DNA of 64,000 bases from Frondihabitans sp. PhB188 (GTDB taxonomy: Bacteria; Actinomycetota; Actinomycetes; Actinomycetales; Microbacteriaceae): NCBI RefSeq assembly GCF_003752365.1, contig NZ_RJUO01000002.1, forward strand, positions 310,001-374,000, written 5' to 3'. How positions within the stretch are numbered: the stretch's first letter is position 1; every line of letters starts with the position of its first letter. Of this stretch, positions 29,518 to 38,386 are shown piece after piece. The position numbers and the translations under genes were made by a program. The notes beneath the pieces are model-generated. The model was not told where the DNA came from, did not search any database, and saw only the letters and a program-made list of their open reading frames with translations.

Positions 29518-29821
29518 GAGAACTCCTTGACTTCACCCCATGGGTGAGAGACCGGAACGACAGATCTTTCTGTCATTTCAGTGTCACGTTATTCATTTAC
29601 ATTCGCGGGTGCAACGTGAAGGGATCTCAAACGACCGCCCGCAGTCGGGCCGTGAACTGCAGTGCGCGACCCTGCACTGGTCCGGCAGAAGCTCGCGCGC
29701 CGGAGGAAGAGTCCGCGTCATCCGGCACGGGAACCCCGCCGTGTCGGCGACTCTCCCCGATCTGGGCGTTCTCGCCGGCGAGAAGCCTCGATCTGGGCTG
29801 ATGGCGCCGGCAACGACCGGC
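29518..29821. other. Intergenic region: promoter of I36 operon and hairpin 3' of aldehyde dehydrogenase
   Basis: This 304-base gap has no convincing gene. Its left end, AT-richer than the surroundings (about 29560-29620), likely holds the promoter for the leftward operon. Its right end holds a small palindrome flanked by direct repeats. Confidence 0.45.
29758..29798. terminator. Palindrome flanked by CGATCTGGGC direct repeats
   Basis: The 16-base perfect palindrome TTCTCGCCGGCGAGAA (29769-29784) lies between two direct copies of CGATCTGGGC (29758-29767 and 29789-29798). It follows the aldehyde dehydrogenase stop at 29822 and could terminate that transcript. The same decamer occurs again in the 35195-35246 terminator. 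Confidence 0.45.
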
Positions 29822-31249
29822 TCAGCCGATGTACGACATCACGTGCTTGATGCGCGTGTAGTCCTCGAAGCCGTACGACGACAGGTCTTTCCCGTATCCC
29901 GAGTGCTTGAAGCCGCCGTGCGGCATCTCGGCGACGATCGGGATGTGCGTGTTGATCCACACGCACCCGAAGTCGAGCCGCTTGGCGCAGCGCAGGGCCC
30001 GAGCGTGGTCGCGGGTCCAGACGCTCGAGGCGAGGCCGTACTCGACGCCGTTGGCGAGCGCCAGGGCCTCGGCCTCGTCGGCGAAGCGCTGCACGGTGAT
30101 GACGGGCCCGAAGATCTCCTGCTGCACGGCCTCGTCGCCCTGGAGGAGCCCCGAGACCACCGTCGCCTCGTGGAAGAACCCGACGTCGCCCTGACGGTGG
30201 CCCCCGGCCTCGACGACGGCGTGGTCCGGCAGGCGCGACAGGAACCCCTGCACCTGGGCGAGCTGGGCGGCGTTGTTCACGGGACCGAAGGCGGCCCCCG
30301 GGTCGGCCGGGGCGCCGACGTGGGCGTGGCTCCGGGTGCGGGCTGCGAGTTCCTGCGTGAACTCGTCGGCGATGCCCGCCTGCACGAGCACTCGCGTCGC
30401 GGCCGTGCAGTCCTGGCCGGCGTTGAAGAACCCCGCCGACACGATCCCCTCGACCGCCAGGGCCACGTCGGCGTCGTCGAACACGATCACCGGCGCCTTG
30501 CCGCCGAGCTCGAGGTGCACGCGCTTCAGGTCGTCGGCCGCCGAGCGCGCCACCGCCATGCCCGCCCGGACCGAGCCGGTGATCGACACGAGCTGCGGGG
30601 TGCGGTGCTCGATCATCGCCGCGCCCGTCGAGCGGTCGCCGGTGATGACGTTGAGAACGCCCGGGGGCAGGAACTCCGCGGCGACCTCGGCGAGCAGCAG
30701 CGTCGAGAGCGGCGTGGTGTCGCTCGGCTTCAGCACGGTGGTGTTGCCCGCGGCGAGCGCCGGGGCGAACTTCCACACCGCCATGTTGAGCGGGTAGTTC
30801 CAGGGCGTGACCTGGCCGACGACGCCGATCGGCTCGCGGCGGATGAACGACGTGTGGTCGGGCATGTACTCGCCCGCGCTCATGCCCTGGAGGTGGCGGG
30901 CCTCGCCGGCGAAGAAGCGGATCTGGTCGACCGACAGCAGGATCTCGTCGGCCACCAGGCTCGCGCGCGGCTTGCCGGTGTCGGTCGACTCGGCGTCGGC
31001 GAACTCCTCGGCCCGCGCCTCGATCGCGTCGGCGATGCGGAAGAGCGCCAGCTGCCGCTCGGCCGGGGTCGTCTCGCCCCAGGTCTCGAACGCGGTCGCG
31101 GCGGCGCGGTAGGCACGGTCGACGGTCTCGCGGTCGGACACCGGCGAGATGCCGTAGGTGTCTTCGGTCGCCGGGTCGATCAGGGCGAACGAGTCGGTGC
31201 CCGTGGCGTCGACGTACTCGCCGTCGATGAAGTTGCGGAGGGTGGCCAT
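29822..31249 (-). CDS. Aldehyde dehydrogenase, gamma-aminobutyraldehyde type
   Basis: This 475-residue NAD-dependent aldehyde dehydrogenase has the cofactor motif VTPWNYPLNM, the glutamate in LELGGKAP and the catalytic cysteine in NAGQDCTAATR. The C-terminal PHGGFKHSGYGKDLSSYGFEDYT matches PatD/YdcW-type aminobutyraldehyde dehydrogenases of putrescine breakdown. The TetR gene lies upstream on the same strand. A pair of 12-base inverted repeats sits in the 116-base gap. The aminotransferase at 39121 could provide the aldehyde, but the two are about 8 kb apart. Confidence 0.85.
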   Translation of the reverse strand: MATLRNFIDGEYVDATGTDSFALIDPATEDTYGISPVSDRETVDRAYRAAATAFETWGETTPAERQLALFRIADAIEARAEEFADAESTDTGKPRASLVADEILLSVDQIRFFAGEARHLQGMSAGEYMPDHTSFIRREPIGVVGQVTPWNYPLNMAVWKFAPALAAGNTTVLKPSDTTPLSTLLLAEVAAEFLPPGVLNVITGDRSTGAAMIEHRTPQLVSITGSVRAGMAVARSAADDLKRVHLELGGKAPVIVFDDADVALAVEGIVSAGFFNAGQDCTAATRVLVQAGIADEFTQELAARTRSHAHVGAPADPGAAFGPVNNAAQLAQVQGFLSRLPDHAVVEAGGHRQGDVGFFHEATVVSGLLQGDEAVQQEIFGPVITVQRFADEAEALALANGVEYGLASSVWTRDHARALRCAKRLDFGCVWINTHIPIVAEMPHGGFKHSGYGKDLSSYGFEDYTRIKHVMSYIG

Positions 31250-31277
31250 GGGCCGACCCTATCGATGCCCCGCCCGA

Positions 31278-31357
31278 GAAATTCAAGGACTTTTCGGCAC
31301 GCGCAGCGCCGGATCGCACTGAGGCCGTTGCGGCTGGCGAGAATCTCCTTGAATTTC
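31278..31357. promoter_or_regulatory. Paired 12-base inverted repeat before aldehyde dehydrogenase
   Basis: GAAATTCAAGGA (31278-31289) and its exact reverse complement TCCTTGAATTTC (31346-31357) flank 56 bases. They lie in the promoter region of the dehydrogenase and after the TetR stop at 31366. They could be two half-sites bridged by DNA looping or one RNA hairpin. Confidence 0.5.
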
Positions 31358-31365
31358 AGGAAGCT

Positions 31366-31965
31366 CTAGGGGGCGAGCGTGCCGGCGGCGAGGCCGATGC
31401 TCACCTCGAGCGAGCGGGTGAACAGCTCGACGCGCTCGTGCTCGTCGAGGTAGCCCACCAGCCCGTAGACGGTGGTGCTGTCGATCAGGGCGAAGAACTG
31501 GCGGGCGGCCAGCCCCGGGTTGGTGACCGAGAAGTCGCCTGACGCGGTGCCCGCGATCAGGAGGGCGACCAGGGTGTCCTGCCACTCGTGCAGCCGCTCG
31601 CGGAGTGCCGTCGCCACGAACTCGCTGTGGCGCCCCACGCTCCAGGCGTCGGCCCAGATCGTCTTGTCGAGGCTGTCGTCGGTCACGAGCACGGCCGAGA
31701 CCAGAACCCGGAGGGCCGAGAGAGGGGTCGCCTCGGCGGCCATTGCCGTGGTGATGCCCACGAAGTCGGCGCGGGCCACGTCCGAGAAGGTCCGGGCGAC
31801 GAGGGCGTGCATCGACGGCTCCTCGGCAGCCACGACACCCGGGGTCAGGCCGGTGACCGCGCAGAGGCGTCGGAGCGTGATCGTCGAGAGACCGGTCGAG
31901 AGAGCGATGTCGCGCGCCGCGTCGTCGATCGCCTTGCGAGTCTCGGTGAGAACGCTGGATGTCAT
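31366..31965 (-). CDS. TetR-family transcriptional regulator
   Basis: This 199-residue regulator has an N-terminal DNA-binding region (about 8-50; STITLRRLCAVTGLTPGVV) that is less canonical than usual. A long helical C-terminal ligand domain follows (FVGITTAMAAEATPLSALRV, WSVGRHSEFVATALRERL) and resembles BetI-like C-termini. It lies directly upstream of the aldehyde dehydrogenase on the same strand and probably regulates it. The 56 bases to the reverse transcriptase stop at 32022 hold no feature. Confidence 0.78.
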   Translation of the reverse strand: MTSSVLTETRKAIDDAARDIALSTGLSTITLRRLCAVTGLTPGVVAAEEPSMHALVARTFSDVARADFVGITTAMAAEATPLSALRVLVSAVLVTDDSLDKTIWADAWSVGRHSEFVATALRERLHEWQDTLVALLIAGTASGDFSVTNPGLAARQFFALIDSTTVYGLVGYLDEHERVELFTRSLEVSIGLAAGTLAP

Positions 31966-32021
31966 CCTGACAGGCTAAGCGACCCGGCCGTTTTCGACAG
32001 TCCCCCAAGCGGGCGAGGTGC

Positions 32022-33443
32022 TCAGTCCCAGCGAATGAGATCGAACTCGGCCCGCAGCCGTGCGCCCCGGGCCGGATGCAGCTGCTCGACCCAGGCGATC
32101 CGCCCGAGCAGGTGCTCGCGGAACGCCGGGTGCCCGTCGCGGTTCTGCGAAGCAGGTCCGTACCGCACGCAGTTGTGCACGATGGCTTTCAGCCGGTCGT
32201 GCTCCGTCCTCCCCGGCGAGGTCGTCTGGTTCACCACGATGCCGGTCACGGTCTGGCGCACCCCGGCCCGCCGCACGCGCGTCTTCCTCGCGTTGACCGT
32301 GTGCCCCTCGTCGGTGACGATCCGCTCGACACCCCGGAGGAACGCAGGAACTCGCCCGCCCAGCTCCCCGTCGCCCGAGAACGACAGGTCGTCGGCGTAC
32401 CGGGTGTACACGGCCTCCGCCGCACGCGCCCAGCCGTCGAGCCTCCGGTCGAGGCCGGCGAGGCTCAGGTTCGCGAGCGCGGGAGACGACGGCGCGCCCT
32501 GCGGCAGGTGCGGCGCCGCGAGCGCGCGCCGCAGCTCGAACCGCTCGGTCGAGGAGCCTCCGTCGGGCATCGCCGAGAGCACATGCACGGGGACGGCGTG
32601 CGTGCAGACGCCGGCCAGGAGGTGCGCGACAGGTTCAGCGAGGCCGGCCCGGCGGAACAGCCCGTACACCTGGCGGGCGCTGACGGCGGCGAAGAACGAG
32701 ACCAGATCGAGCGCGAGCACGACCTCGCGCCCGGTGTGGAGTGCCGCGCCCGTGACGGCGCTCCTGCCCGGGACGAAGCCGTGCGCCGCGTCGTGCAGCG
32801 GCATCGGCGCCAGCAGCTCGTCGAGCACGGTGCGCTGCACGGTCTTCAGGAGGCCGAGCGGCACCTCGAGGAGCCGCGGCGTGCGCCCGGGGCGGCTGAC
32901 CCACTCGTAGCGGTAGTGGTGAAGTGGGCCCGCGGGAGCGCGTCGGTTCCACCCCTTCGTGTCGGCGAACCACTCCAGGCGGCCGACCGTCACGCCGAGG
33001 AGGCGCGCGAGGTCGGCGACCGTGTCGACGCGCGGGCCGGGCCCGACAGCGGCGACGGGGACGACCTCGCGCGAGAGCACGACGACCGGCGCTCGTTCGG
33101 CGCTGCGCCGCACGGCCTCGACGAAGCCGGGCAGGGCCACGATTAGCCGTGCCGTCGTGCGCGGCGAGTCGAGGATCGGCCGGGGCAGCGCCTGCAGGAC
33201 GCCCAGGACCGCCAGCGGCACGAAGCGCCGGCCCGACCCGAACGCCGCGGTGCCTGCCGCCGACAGACTGCGGACGTCCCACCCGGGTGCAGCGGCGAAG
33301 GCATCGGCCAGCACCACGGCCACCTCGTACGGCGAGGCCCCGGAGGGCTGCCCGCCGCGGGCGTGCAGGCGACCGCCGGACGACTCATCGGCCGGTGCGG
33401 GAGGCAGGGTGCGCGAAGCGCGCTTCGCCTCTCGCGGTGTCAT
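32022..33443 (-). CDS. Retron-like reverse transcriptase with N-terminal extension
   Basis: The protein has 473 residues. The reverse transcriptase core runs from about 175 to 455: catalytic Asp D246 in ALDLVSFF, QGAPSSP at 315-321, YADD at 349-352 and VTG at 399-401, a motif of retron enzymes. The retron NAxxH box appears altered as GAALH (232-236). Residues 1-170 form an extension with a helical LARLLGVTVGRLEWFADT segment, as recalled for myxobacterial retron enzymes. No endonuclease, maturase or integrase domain is present. It is divergent from an ECF sigma factor, and the upstream gap contains several hairpins. No obvious effector gene is adjacent, so function (phage defence or other) is inferred only. 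Confidence 0.82.
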   Translation of the reverse strand: MTPREAKRASRTLPPAPADESSGGRLHARGGQPSGASPYEVAVVLADAFAAAPGWDVRSLSAAGTAAFGSGRRFVPLAVLGVLQALPRPILDSPRTTARLIVALPGFVEAVRRSAERAPVVVLSREVVPVAAVGPGPRVDTVADLARLLGVTVGRLEWFADTKGWNRRAPAGPLHHYRYEWVSRPGRTPRLLEVPLGLLKTVQRTVLDELLAPMPLHDAAHGFVPGRSAVTGAALHTGREVVLALDLVSFFAAVSARQVYGLFRRAGLAEPVAHLLAGVCTHAVPVHVLSAMPDGGSSTERFELRRALAAPHLPQGAPSSPALANLSLAGLDRRLDGWARAAEAVYTRYADDLSFSGDGELGGRVPAFLRGVERIVTDEGHTVNARKTRVRRAGVRQTVTGIVVNQTTSPGRTEHDRLKAIVHNCVRYGPASQNRDGHPAFREHLLGRIAWVEQLHPARGARLRAEFDLIRWD

Positions 33444-33445
33444 GT

Positions 33446-33560
33446 CGTGGTCAATCCTCGTCCCCCGGGGTAGCCCCGGAGAGAACCGCGCTCATCGAAC
33501 GCGGTCCGCCTCGTCCGGTGGTCGCCGCACGACGCTCACGCTAAGCCGTGCCCCGGCCAG
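33446..33560 (-). ncRNA. Candidate msr/msd-like structured RNA upstream of reverse transcriptase
   Basis: The strand leading into the reverse transcriptase gene contains CTTAGCG (reading down from 33545), a string also found at the branch-point region of the Ec86 msr as recalled. Hairpins follow: GCACG/CGTGC, ACCGCG/CGCGGT with a nine-base loop, and CCGGGG/CCCCGG with a three-base loop. Only about 100 bases separate CTTAGCG from the start codon, short for a retron RNA. TAGCGT could instead be a -10 promoter element. The boundaries are guesses. Confidence 0.25.
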
Positions 33561-33626
33561 CCGCAACCCGCCGCCGCCCGATGTCACACTGGGCTCTCCC
33601 CAGACACCTCATGAGTGGAGGTGACC

Positions 33627-34181
33627 GTGAAGAGACCACGAGACGACACCGACGAGCATGAGCTCGTCCGACTGGCCCAGCGGGGCGACGAGCAGGCGTT
33701 CGCGACGTTGTTCGACCGACACTCGCGCACCGTCTACCGGTACGCCTGGGGACTCGCCGACGTCCGGTCCGACGCCGACGACCTCGTTCAAGAGACGTTT
33801 CTCGTGGCCTGGCGGCGCCGCGCCACGATCAGGATCGTCGACAGCTCCGTCGTTCCGTGGCTGCTGACCACGTGCCGCAACGTGTCGCTCAACCTGAACC
33901 GACAGCGACGCCGGCTCCGCACGGACGAGCTCGCCGAGGCGTCTGTCGGCGACCCGACCTGGCACCGCCGGATCGACCAGGAGGCCGCCGCTGAGGAGCT
34001 GACCTGGGTTCGCGACGAGATCGCGGCCCTCTCGGAGGTAGACCGTCGGCTCTGCCAGCTGTGCCTGATCGAGGGCCGCAGCTACGAGGACGCCTCGATG
34101 CTGCTCGGCCTCACCGCGGCCTCCGCCCGCAAGCGCATCCAGCGCACCCGCTCCCGACTCCGCGCCCTGCGCGCCGACTGA
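33627..34181 (+). CDS. ECF-family RNA polymerase sigma factor
   Basis: The 184-residue sigma factor has region 2 at about 10-75 (AFATLFDRHSRTVYRYAWG, DADDLVQETFLVAW) and region 4 at about 120-178 (EVDRRLCQLCLIEGRSYEDA, TAASARKRIQRTRSRL). The GTG at 33627 follows GGAGG five bases upstream. A membrane protein of the CU044_5270 type starts 19 bases later and likely acts as its membrane partner or anti-sigma factor. The trigger is unknown. The gene is divergent from the reverse transcriptase. Confidence 0.88.
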   Translation: MKRPRDDTDEHELVRLAQRGDEQAFATLFDRHSRTVYRYAWGLADVRSDADDLVQETFLVAWRRRATIRIVDSSVVPWLLTTCRNVSLNLNRQRRRLRTDELAEASVGDPTWHRRIDQEAAAEELTWVRDEIAALSEVDRRLCQLCLIEGRSYEDASMLLGLTAASARKRIQRTRSRLRALRAD

Positions 34182-34200
34182 CTCCTCTGAAAGGTCCATC

Positions 34201-35187
34201 ATGATCTCCATCGCACCGCCCGACGGCGCCGCACTCGACGAGGCGCTCCGTCCCATCCGCTCCACCGTCATCGACGTCACCCACACCCGGCGCCGCGTCC
34301 GCCGCGCGGGAGCGGCGACGGCCGGCGCCGTGCTCGTCCTGTCGGCCGTCCTGGTGGCAGCCAACGTGCTCGGCGTCAGCGTTCCGGGGACGGCAGGCCA
34401 CGGCGCCTCGGCCGAGGCGGCCGGGGTGCTGCATCACGCGGCCGTCACAGCCATCGGCGAGAGCGACCCCGTCGTGAAGCCGGGCCAGTTCGTCAAGGTC
34501 GTCACCGTCGAGACGAGCGTCGGCCAGTACGGCGTCACCGACGACGGCCCGGCGAAGTACGGCGTCCAGATCATGGAGACCCGCACTCTCTACATCCCCG
34601 CCGACCCTGCATCCGACTGGGTCCTGGTCAGGAAGACCGAGGCTCCGACCACGTTCCTGCCCGCGGCCGATGCCGCCGCCGCGAAGGCCGAGTACGACAA
34701 GAACGGCACGCCTTATCCCGAGGGCACGTGGCACGCCAGAGACGGGGAGTTCTACGGCACCCCGTGGTCGGTCCAGGGACTCGACGCGATGCCCACCGAG
34801 CCTCACGCGCTCCTGGCCTACTTCGACTCGCACTACACCGGCGGATCCGCCAGCCGCGAGGAGGACACCATGGTGCGTGCGACCGAGGTGCTGACGAGCG
34901 GGACCGCGACCGCGAAGCTCCGCTCGGCGATCTACGGCATGCTCGCACTGCTCCCGGGAGTCGAGGTGACCGATGACGCCGCCACCGTCGATGGCCGCAC
35001 CGGTATCGCGATCGGGCGCTCCGAGCCCAACCGCGGGGGCGAGCACCAGGAGATCATCATCGACCCGGCGACCGGCCAGCTGATCGGTTCGCGTGTCATC
35101 GAGGCGCAAGCGTACGGCCCCCTGCCCGCGGGGACGGTCTGGGACTCCACCGCTGTGACGACGTCGGTCGCCGACACCGCACCCTGA
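34201..35187 (+). CDS. CU044_5270-family membrane protein (sigma factor partner)
   Basis: The 328-residue protein has a cytoplasmic N-terminus of about 35 residues and one membrane helix near 36-58 (ATAGAVLVLSAVLVAANVLG). A large extracytoplasmic domain follows that resembles the CU044_5270 family. These are usually encoded directly after an ECF sigma factor, as here with a 19-base gap, and are thought to restrain it. No zinc-binding anti-sigma motif is visible, so the mechanism is inferred. A strong hairpin terminator follows the stop. Confidence 0.8.
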   Translation: MISIAPPDGAALDEALRPIRSTVIDVTHTRRRVRRAGAATAGAVLVLSAVLVAANVLGVSVPGTAGHGASAEAAGVLHHAAVTAIGESDPVVKPGQFVKVVTVETSVGQYGVTDDGPAKYGVQIMETRTLYIPADPASDWVLVRKTEAPTTFLPAADAAAAKAEYDKNGTPYPEGTWHARDGEFYGTPWSVQGLDAMPTEPHALLAYFDSHYTGGSASREEDTMVRATEVLTSGTATAKLRSAIYGMLALLPGVEVTDDAATVDGRTGIAIGRSEPNRGGEHQEIIIDPATGQLIGSRVIEAQAYGPLPAGTVWDSTAVTTSVADTAP

Positions 35188-35194
35188 TTGGGCG

Positions 35195-35246
35195 AGAGGC
35201 CCCGATCTGGGCGATGGCAGCAGCCATCTGCCCAGATCGGGGCTTC
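35195..35246. terminator. Long hairpin terminator with CGATCTGGGC arm
   Basis: The arms around GCCCCGATCTGGGC (35199-35212) and GCCCAGATCGGGGC (35230-35243) pair and extend by flanking bases. An inner ATGGC/GCCAT stem lies between them. It separates the sigma-partner gene from the convergent beta-galactosidase. Confidence 0.8.
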
Positions 35247-35291
35247 TCCGCGACGAACCGAGGCGACGGGCGCAGGAACTCGCGGCCGGGC

Positions 35292-38200
35292 TCAGGCCCG
35301 CCCGAAGACCAGCCGCAGCGTCCGGGCCTCGGGCCGCAGCGCGAAGAGCGGCCACACGTCGACGCCGCACGCCCGCGAGCCCAGGCCGTTCTGCGCGGCG
35401 TCGACGTAGAGGTGGGTCGCGGTCGACGGCGGCAGCTCGTGCGGGTGACCGGCGACGGCGACCTGCTCGGCGGTGTGCCGCGCGAGGGTGAAGCCGGGCA
35501 GGCCGCGGTGGTCCGGCAGCGCGGTGATCCGCATGGCGCCGTCGAGGTCGAGCGTCCTGAACTCGGAGCGGTGTCCGGTCTCCTGCGGACGGGCGTAGCC
35601 GGCCCCGAGCTCGTCGATCGGCGCCGAGTACCGCCCGACGAGGGCTGCGCGCCGGCTGTCCGGGTACGACTCGAGCGGGCCGGTGCCGAACCACGACGCC
35701 GTCTCGACCTCGGCCGGCAGGTCGAACCGCAGGCCGAGGCGGGGCAGCACGAGGTCCCAGCCGGCCGACGGCGCGATGTGCGCGGTCAGCAAGACGTCGT
35801 CGCCGTACGGCTCCCAGACCGTCTCGACGGTGATCGAGTGGCGCGATCCGGCGGGGGCCCAGCGGGTGAGGCGGGCTACGCGACTCGGGCCGGCCTCCGA
35901 GCTCAGGATTCTCGGCGTCATGCGGTGGAGCCCGGCGGCCTCCCACTGCTCGGCGAGCGAGAACGCCTGAACTCCGCGCCCGAGGTTCGGCAGGACGCCG
36001 GCGATGTCGTAGCTGCCGCCGTGGCCGAGACTGTCGTTGTCCGTCGGCGCCCGGAACACCGAGAGCGTCGGGCCCGACGCCGCGAGCCCGGCCAGAGCGC
36101 CGAGGGCCCCGTCGGCGTCGAACGCGGCCGGCAGGAGGTCGCCGCCGGAGCGCGCGGGGCGACGCCGGGGCGCGGGCGGAGTGAGGTCGTGCTGCGCGGC
36201 TGCGAGCACGTGGCCCGCCGGCGCCCACGCCGTGTCGTCGCTCAGGACGGCTGACACGGTGAGCCACGTCTCGCCGCCCGGCGACGACGTCTCTCCTGAG
36301 ACGGCGCCGGCCGGCAGGTCGACGCTCACGGACTCCCCCGCCGCGACGATCCCGGCGTCGAGGTCGCCGGACGCCGTGACGACGCCGTCGGCCTCGAGCC
36401 GCCAGGTGAGGCGGACGTCGGAGGAGTCGCTCGAGTGGCGGTGGTTCGAGACGGTGATGCGCGTTCCTGCGCTCTCGCTGTCAGCGAAGGCGAAGCGGAA
36501 CGGCGCGACCACCGCGGCCCACTCGTGCAGGCCGGGCGTCGGCGTGTCGTCGCTCAGGATCATGCCGTCCATCACGAAGTTGCCGTCGTGCACGACCTCG
36601 CCGAAGTCGCCGCCGTATCCGAAGAACTCAGCGCCGTCGGCCGTGCGTGTGCGGATGCCGTGGTCGCGCCACTCCCACACGAAGCCGCCGTGCAGGCGCG
36701 GGTAGCGGTCGACGAGGTCTTCGTACTGGTCGATGGCGCCCGGGCCGTTGCCCATGGCGTGGACGTACTCGCAGAGCAGGAAGGGGCGGGTGCGCAGGCG
36801 GGCCGACTCGGCGGCGCTCGCGAGGTGGAGCAGCTCGGTGGAGTCCTGGCCGATCGACTCGGTCTCGGGGATCGACGAGTACATGCGCGAGTAGACGTCG
36901 GTGTAGGCGCCCTGCAGGTCTCCTTCGTAGTGGACCGGCCGCTCGGGGTCGCGGTCGTGCACCCAGGCGCTCATGGCGGCGAGGTTGCGCCCGGTGCCCG
37001 CCTCGTTGCCGAGCGACCAGAGCACGATGCTCGCGTGGTTCTTGTCGCGCTCGACGGTGCGCTCGATGCGGTCGAGGTAGACGTCGCGCCAGCGCGGGTC
37101 GTCGCTCGGGTTGTCGACCCAGGCGTCGGCGGGCCGCGGGCCCCAGCCCTCGAGGCCGGTCTGCGAGCCGCCGCGCTCGAAGCCGTGCGTCTCGAGGTCG
37201 CACTCGAGCACGACCCAGAAGCCGAGCTCGTCGGCGAGGTCGAGCAGGCGCGGGTGCGGCGGGTAGTGGCTGGTCCGGATGGCGTTGACGTTGAAGCGCT
37301 TCATCCGCGCGAGGTCGGCGCGGGCGTGCTCCTCGTCGAAGACGCGGCCGCGGTCGGGGTGCGCCTCGTGGCGGTTCATGCCGTGGAAGACGAGGCGGCG
37401 GCCGTTGGCGAGCAGCCGGTCGCCGTCGATCAGGATGGTCCGGAACCCGATGCGCTGCGTGACCGTCTCGCCCTGCGCGGTGACGACGGCCTCGTACAGG
37501 CGCGGCGACTCGGCCGACCAGGGCTCGGCGCCGGGGACGGCGAACGGCGCGACGTCGGCGGCGGTGGCCCACTCGACGGCCACCCCGAGTTCCTGAATCG
37601 TGAGCGTCACCGGGAAGGCGTCGTCGGCCGCCCGCACCTCGGGGTCGAGCGCGGCCCCGTCGGCAGCCGACCAGGCCGTGCGCAGCCAGACGTCGTCGAT
37701 GCCGCCCGCGGGCCGGGCCTCGACGGTGACCTCGCGGAAGATGCCGGGCAGCCACCACTGGTCCTGGTCTTCGACGTACGACGCGGCCGACCACTGGTGC
37801 ACGCGCACGGCGATGCGGTTGCCGCCCTCGCGCAGCAGCCCCGTCACGTCGAACTCGTGCGCGAGGCGGCTGCCGGCGGCGGTGCCGACCGGAGACCCGT
37901 TGAGCCAGACCTTGAAGGTCGACTCGACCCCGTCGAAGCGCAGCGTCTGGGAGGCGGCGCGCAGGAACTCCGGCCCCACCTCGAAGTCCCTCACGTGATC
38001 GCCCGTCGGGTTGTCGTCGGGCACGAACGGCGGCTCGACCGGGAACGGGAACTGCACGTTGGTGTAGATCGGCGCACCGCGGTCCTCGCCCGCCGGTTCG
38101 GCGCCGTCGCCACCGAGCACCCAGTGCGACGGCACGGCGATGGTGCTCCAGTCCGAGACGTCGAAGCCGTCGGCGGCGAACGCGTCGTCACCGTCGGCGC

Positions 38201-38348
38201 GGGGCCGCAGCCGGAACGCCCACCGTCCTGAGAGATCGGCCCGGGGCGCGTCGCTGTGCAGCCACGACCGCGCCGGCACGGCACGGCCGCTCGGCGTGAG
38301 CACGCTGCCCGGGACGATGTCGGTCACGTAGGCCGGGGTGCTGCTCAC
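35292..38348 (-). CDS. Beta-galactosidase, GH2 family
   Basis: This 1018-residue LacZ-type enzyme cleaves beta-galactosides or related glycosides. The N-terminal sugar-binding domain includes PIYTNVQFPFPVEPPFVP. A jelly-roll/Ig region follows, then the TIM barrel with the acid/base glutamate in WSLGNEAG and the nucleophile glutamate in LLCEYVHAMGN. The C-terminal Bgal_small_N domain ends near LVFGRA. The GTG at 38348 follows GGAG. There is no signal peptide, so it acts inside the cell on imported sugars. A perfect palindromic operator and a divergent TetR gene lie just upstream. Confidence 0.93.
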   Translation of the reverse strand: MSSTPAYVTDIVPGSVLTPSGRAVPARSWLHSDAPRADLSGRWAFRLRPRADGDDAFAADGFDVSDWSTIAVPSHWVLGGDGAEPAGEDRGAPIYTNVQFPFPVEPPFVPDDNPTGDHVRDFEVGPEFLRAASQTLRFDGVESTFKVWLNGSPVGTAAGSRLAHEFDVTGLLREGGNRIAVRVHQWSAASYVEDQDQWWLPGIFREVTVEARPAGGIDDVWLRTAWSAADGAALDPEVRAADDAFPVTLTIQELGVAVEWATAADVAPFAVPGAEPWSAESPRLYEAVVTAQGETVTQRIGFRTILIDGDRLLANGRRLVFHGMNRHEAHPDRGRVFDEEHARADLARMKRFNVNAIRTSHYPPHPRLLDLADELGFWVVLECDLETHGFERGGSQTGLEGWGPRPADAWVDNPSDDPRWRDVYLDRIERTVERDKNHASIVLWSLGNEAGTGRNLAAMSAWVHDRDPERPVHYEGDLQGAYTDVYSRMYSSIPETESIGQDSTELLHLASAAESARLRTRPFLLCEYVHAMGNGPGAIDQYEDLVDRYPRLHGGFVWEWRDHGIRTRTADGAEFFGYGGDFGEVVHDGNFVMDGMILSDDTPTPGLHEWAAVVAPFRFAFADSESAGTRITVSNHRHSSDSSDVRLTWRLEADGVVTASGDLDAGIVAAGESVSVDLPAGAVSGETSSPGGETWLTVSAVLSDDTAWAPAGHVLAAAQHDLTPPAPRRRPARSGGDLLPAAFDADGALGALAGLAASGPTLSVFRAPTDNDSLGHGGSYDIAGVLPNLGRGVQAFSLAEQWEAAGLHRMTPRILSSEAGPSRVARLTRWAPAGSRHSITVETVWEPYGDDVLLTAHIAPSAGWDLVLPRLGLRFDLPAEVETASWFGTGPLESYPDSRRAALVGRYSAPIDELGAGYARPQETGHRSEFRTLDLDGAMRITALPDHRGLPGFTLARHTAEQVAVAGHPHELPPSTATHLYVDAAQNGLGSRACGVDVWPLFALRPEARTLRLVFGRA

Positions 38349-38386
38349 GGGGGAATCTCCTTCGATCGGTGCGTGGTGCGACGCTA

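Noticed and set aside
32022-33443. Reverse transcriptase as part of a group II intron
   Set aside because: No maturase or HNH domain follows the reverse transcriptase core, and no intron domain V-like sequence or interrupted host gene was seen nearby.
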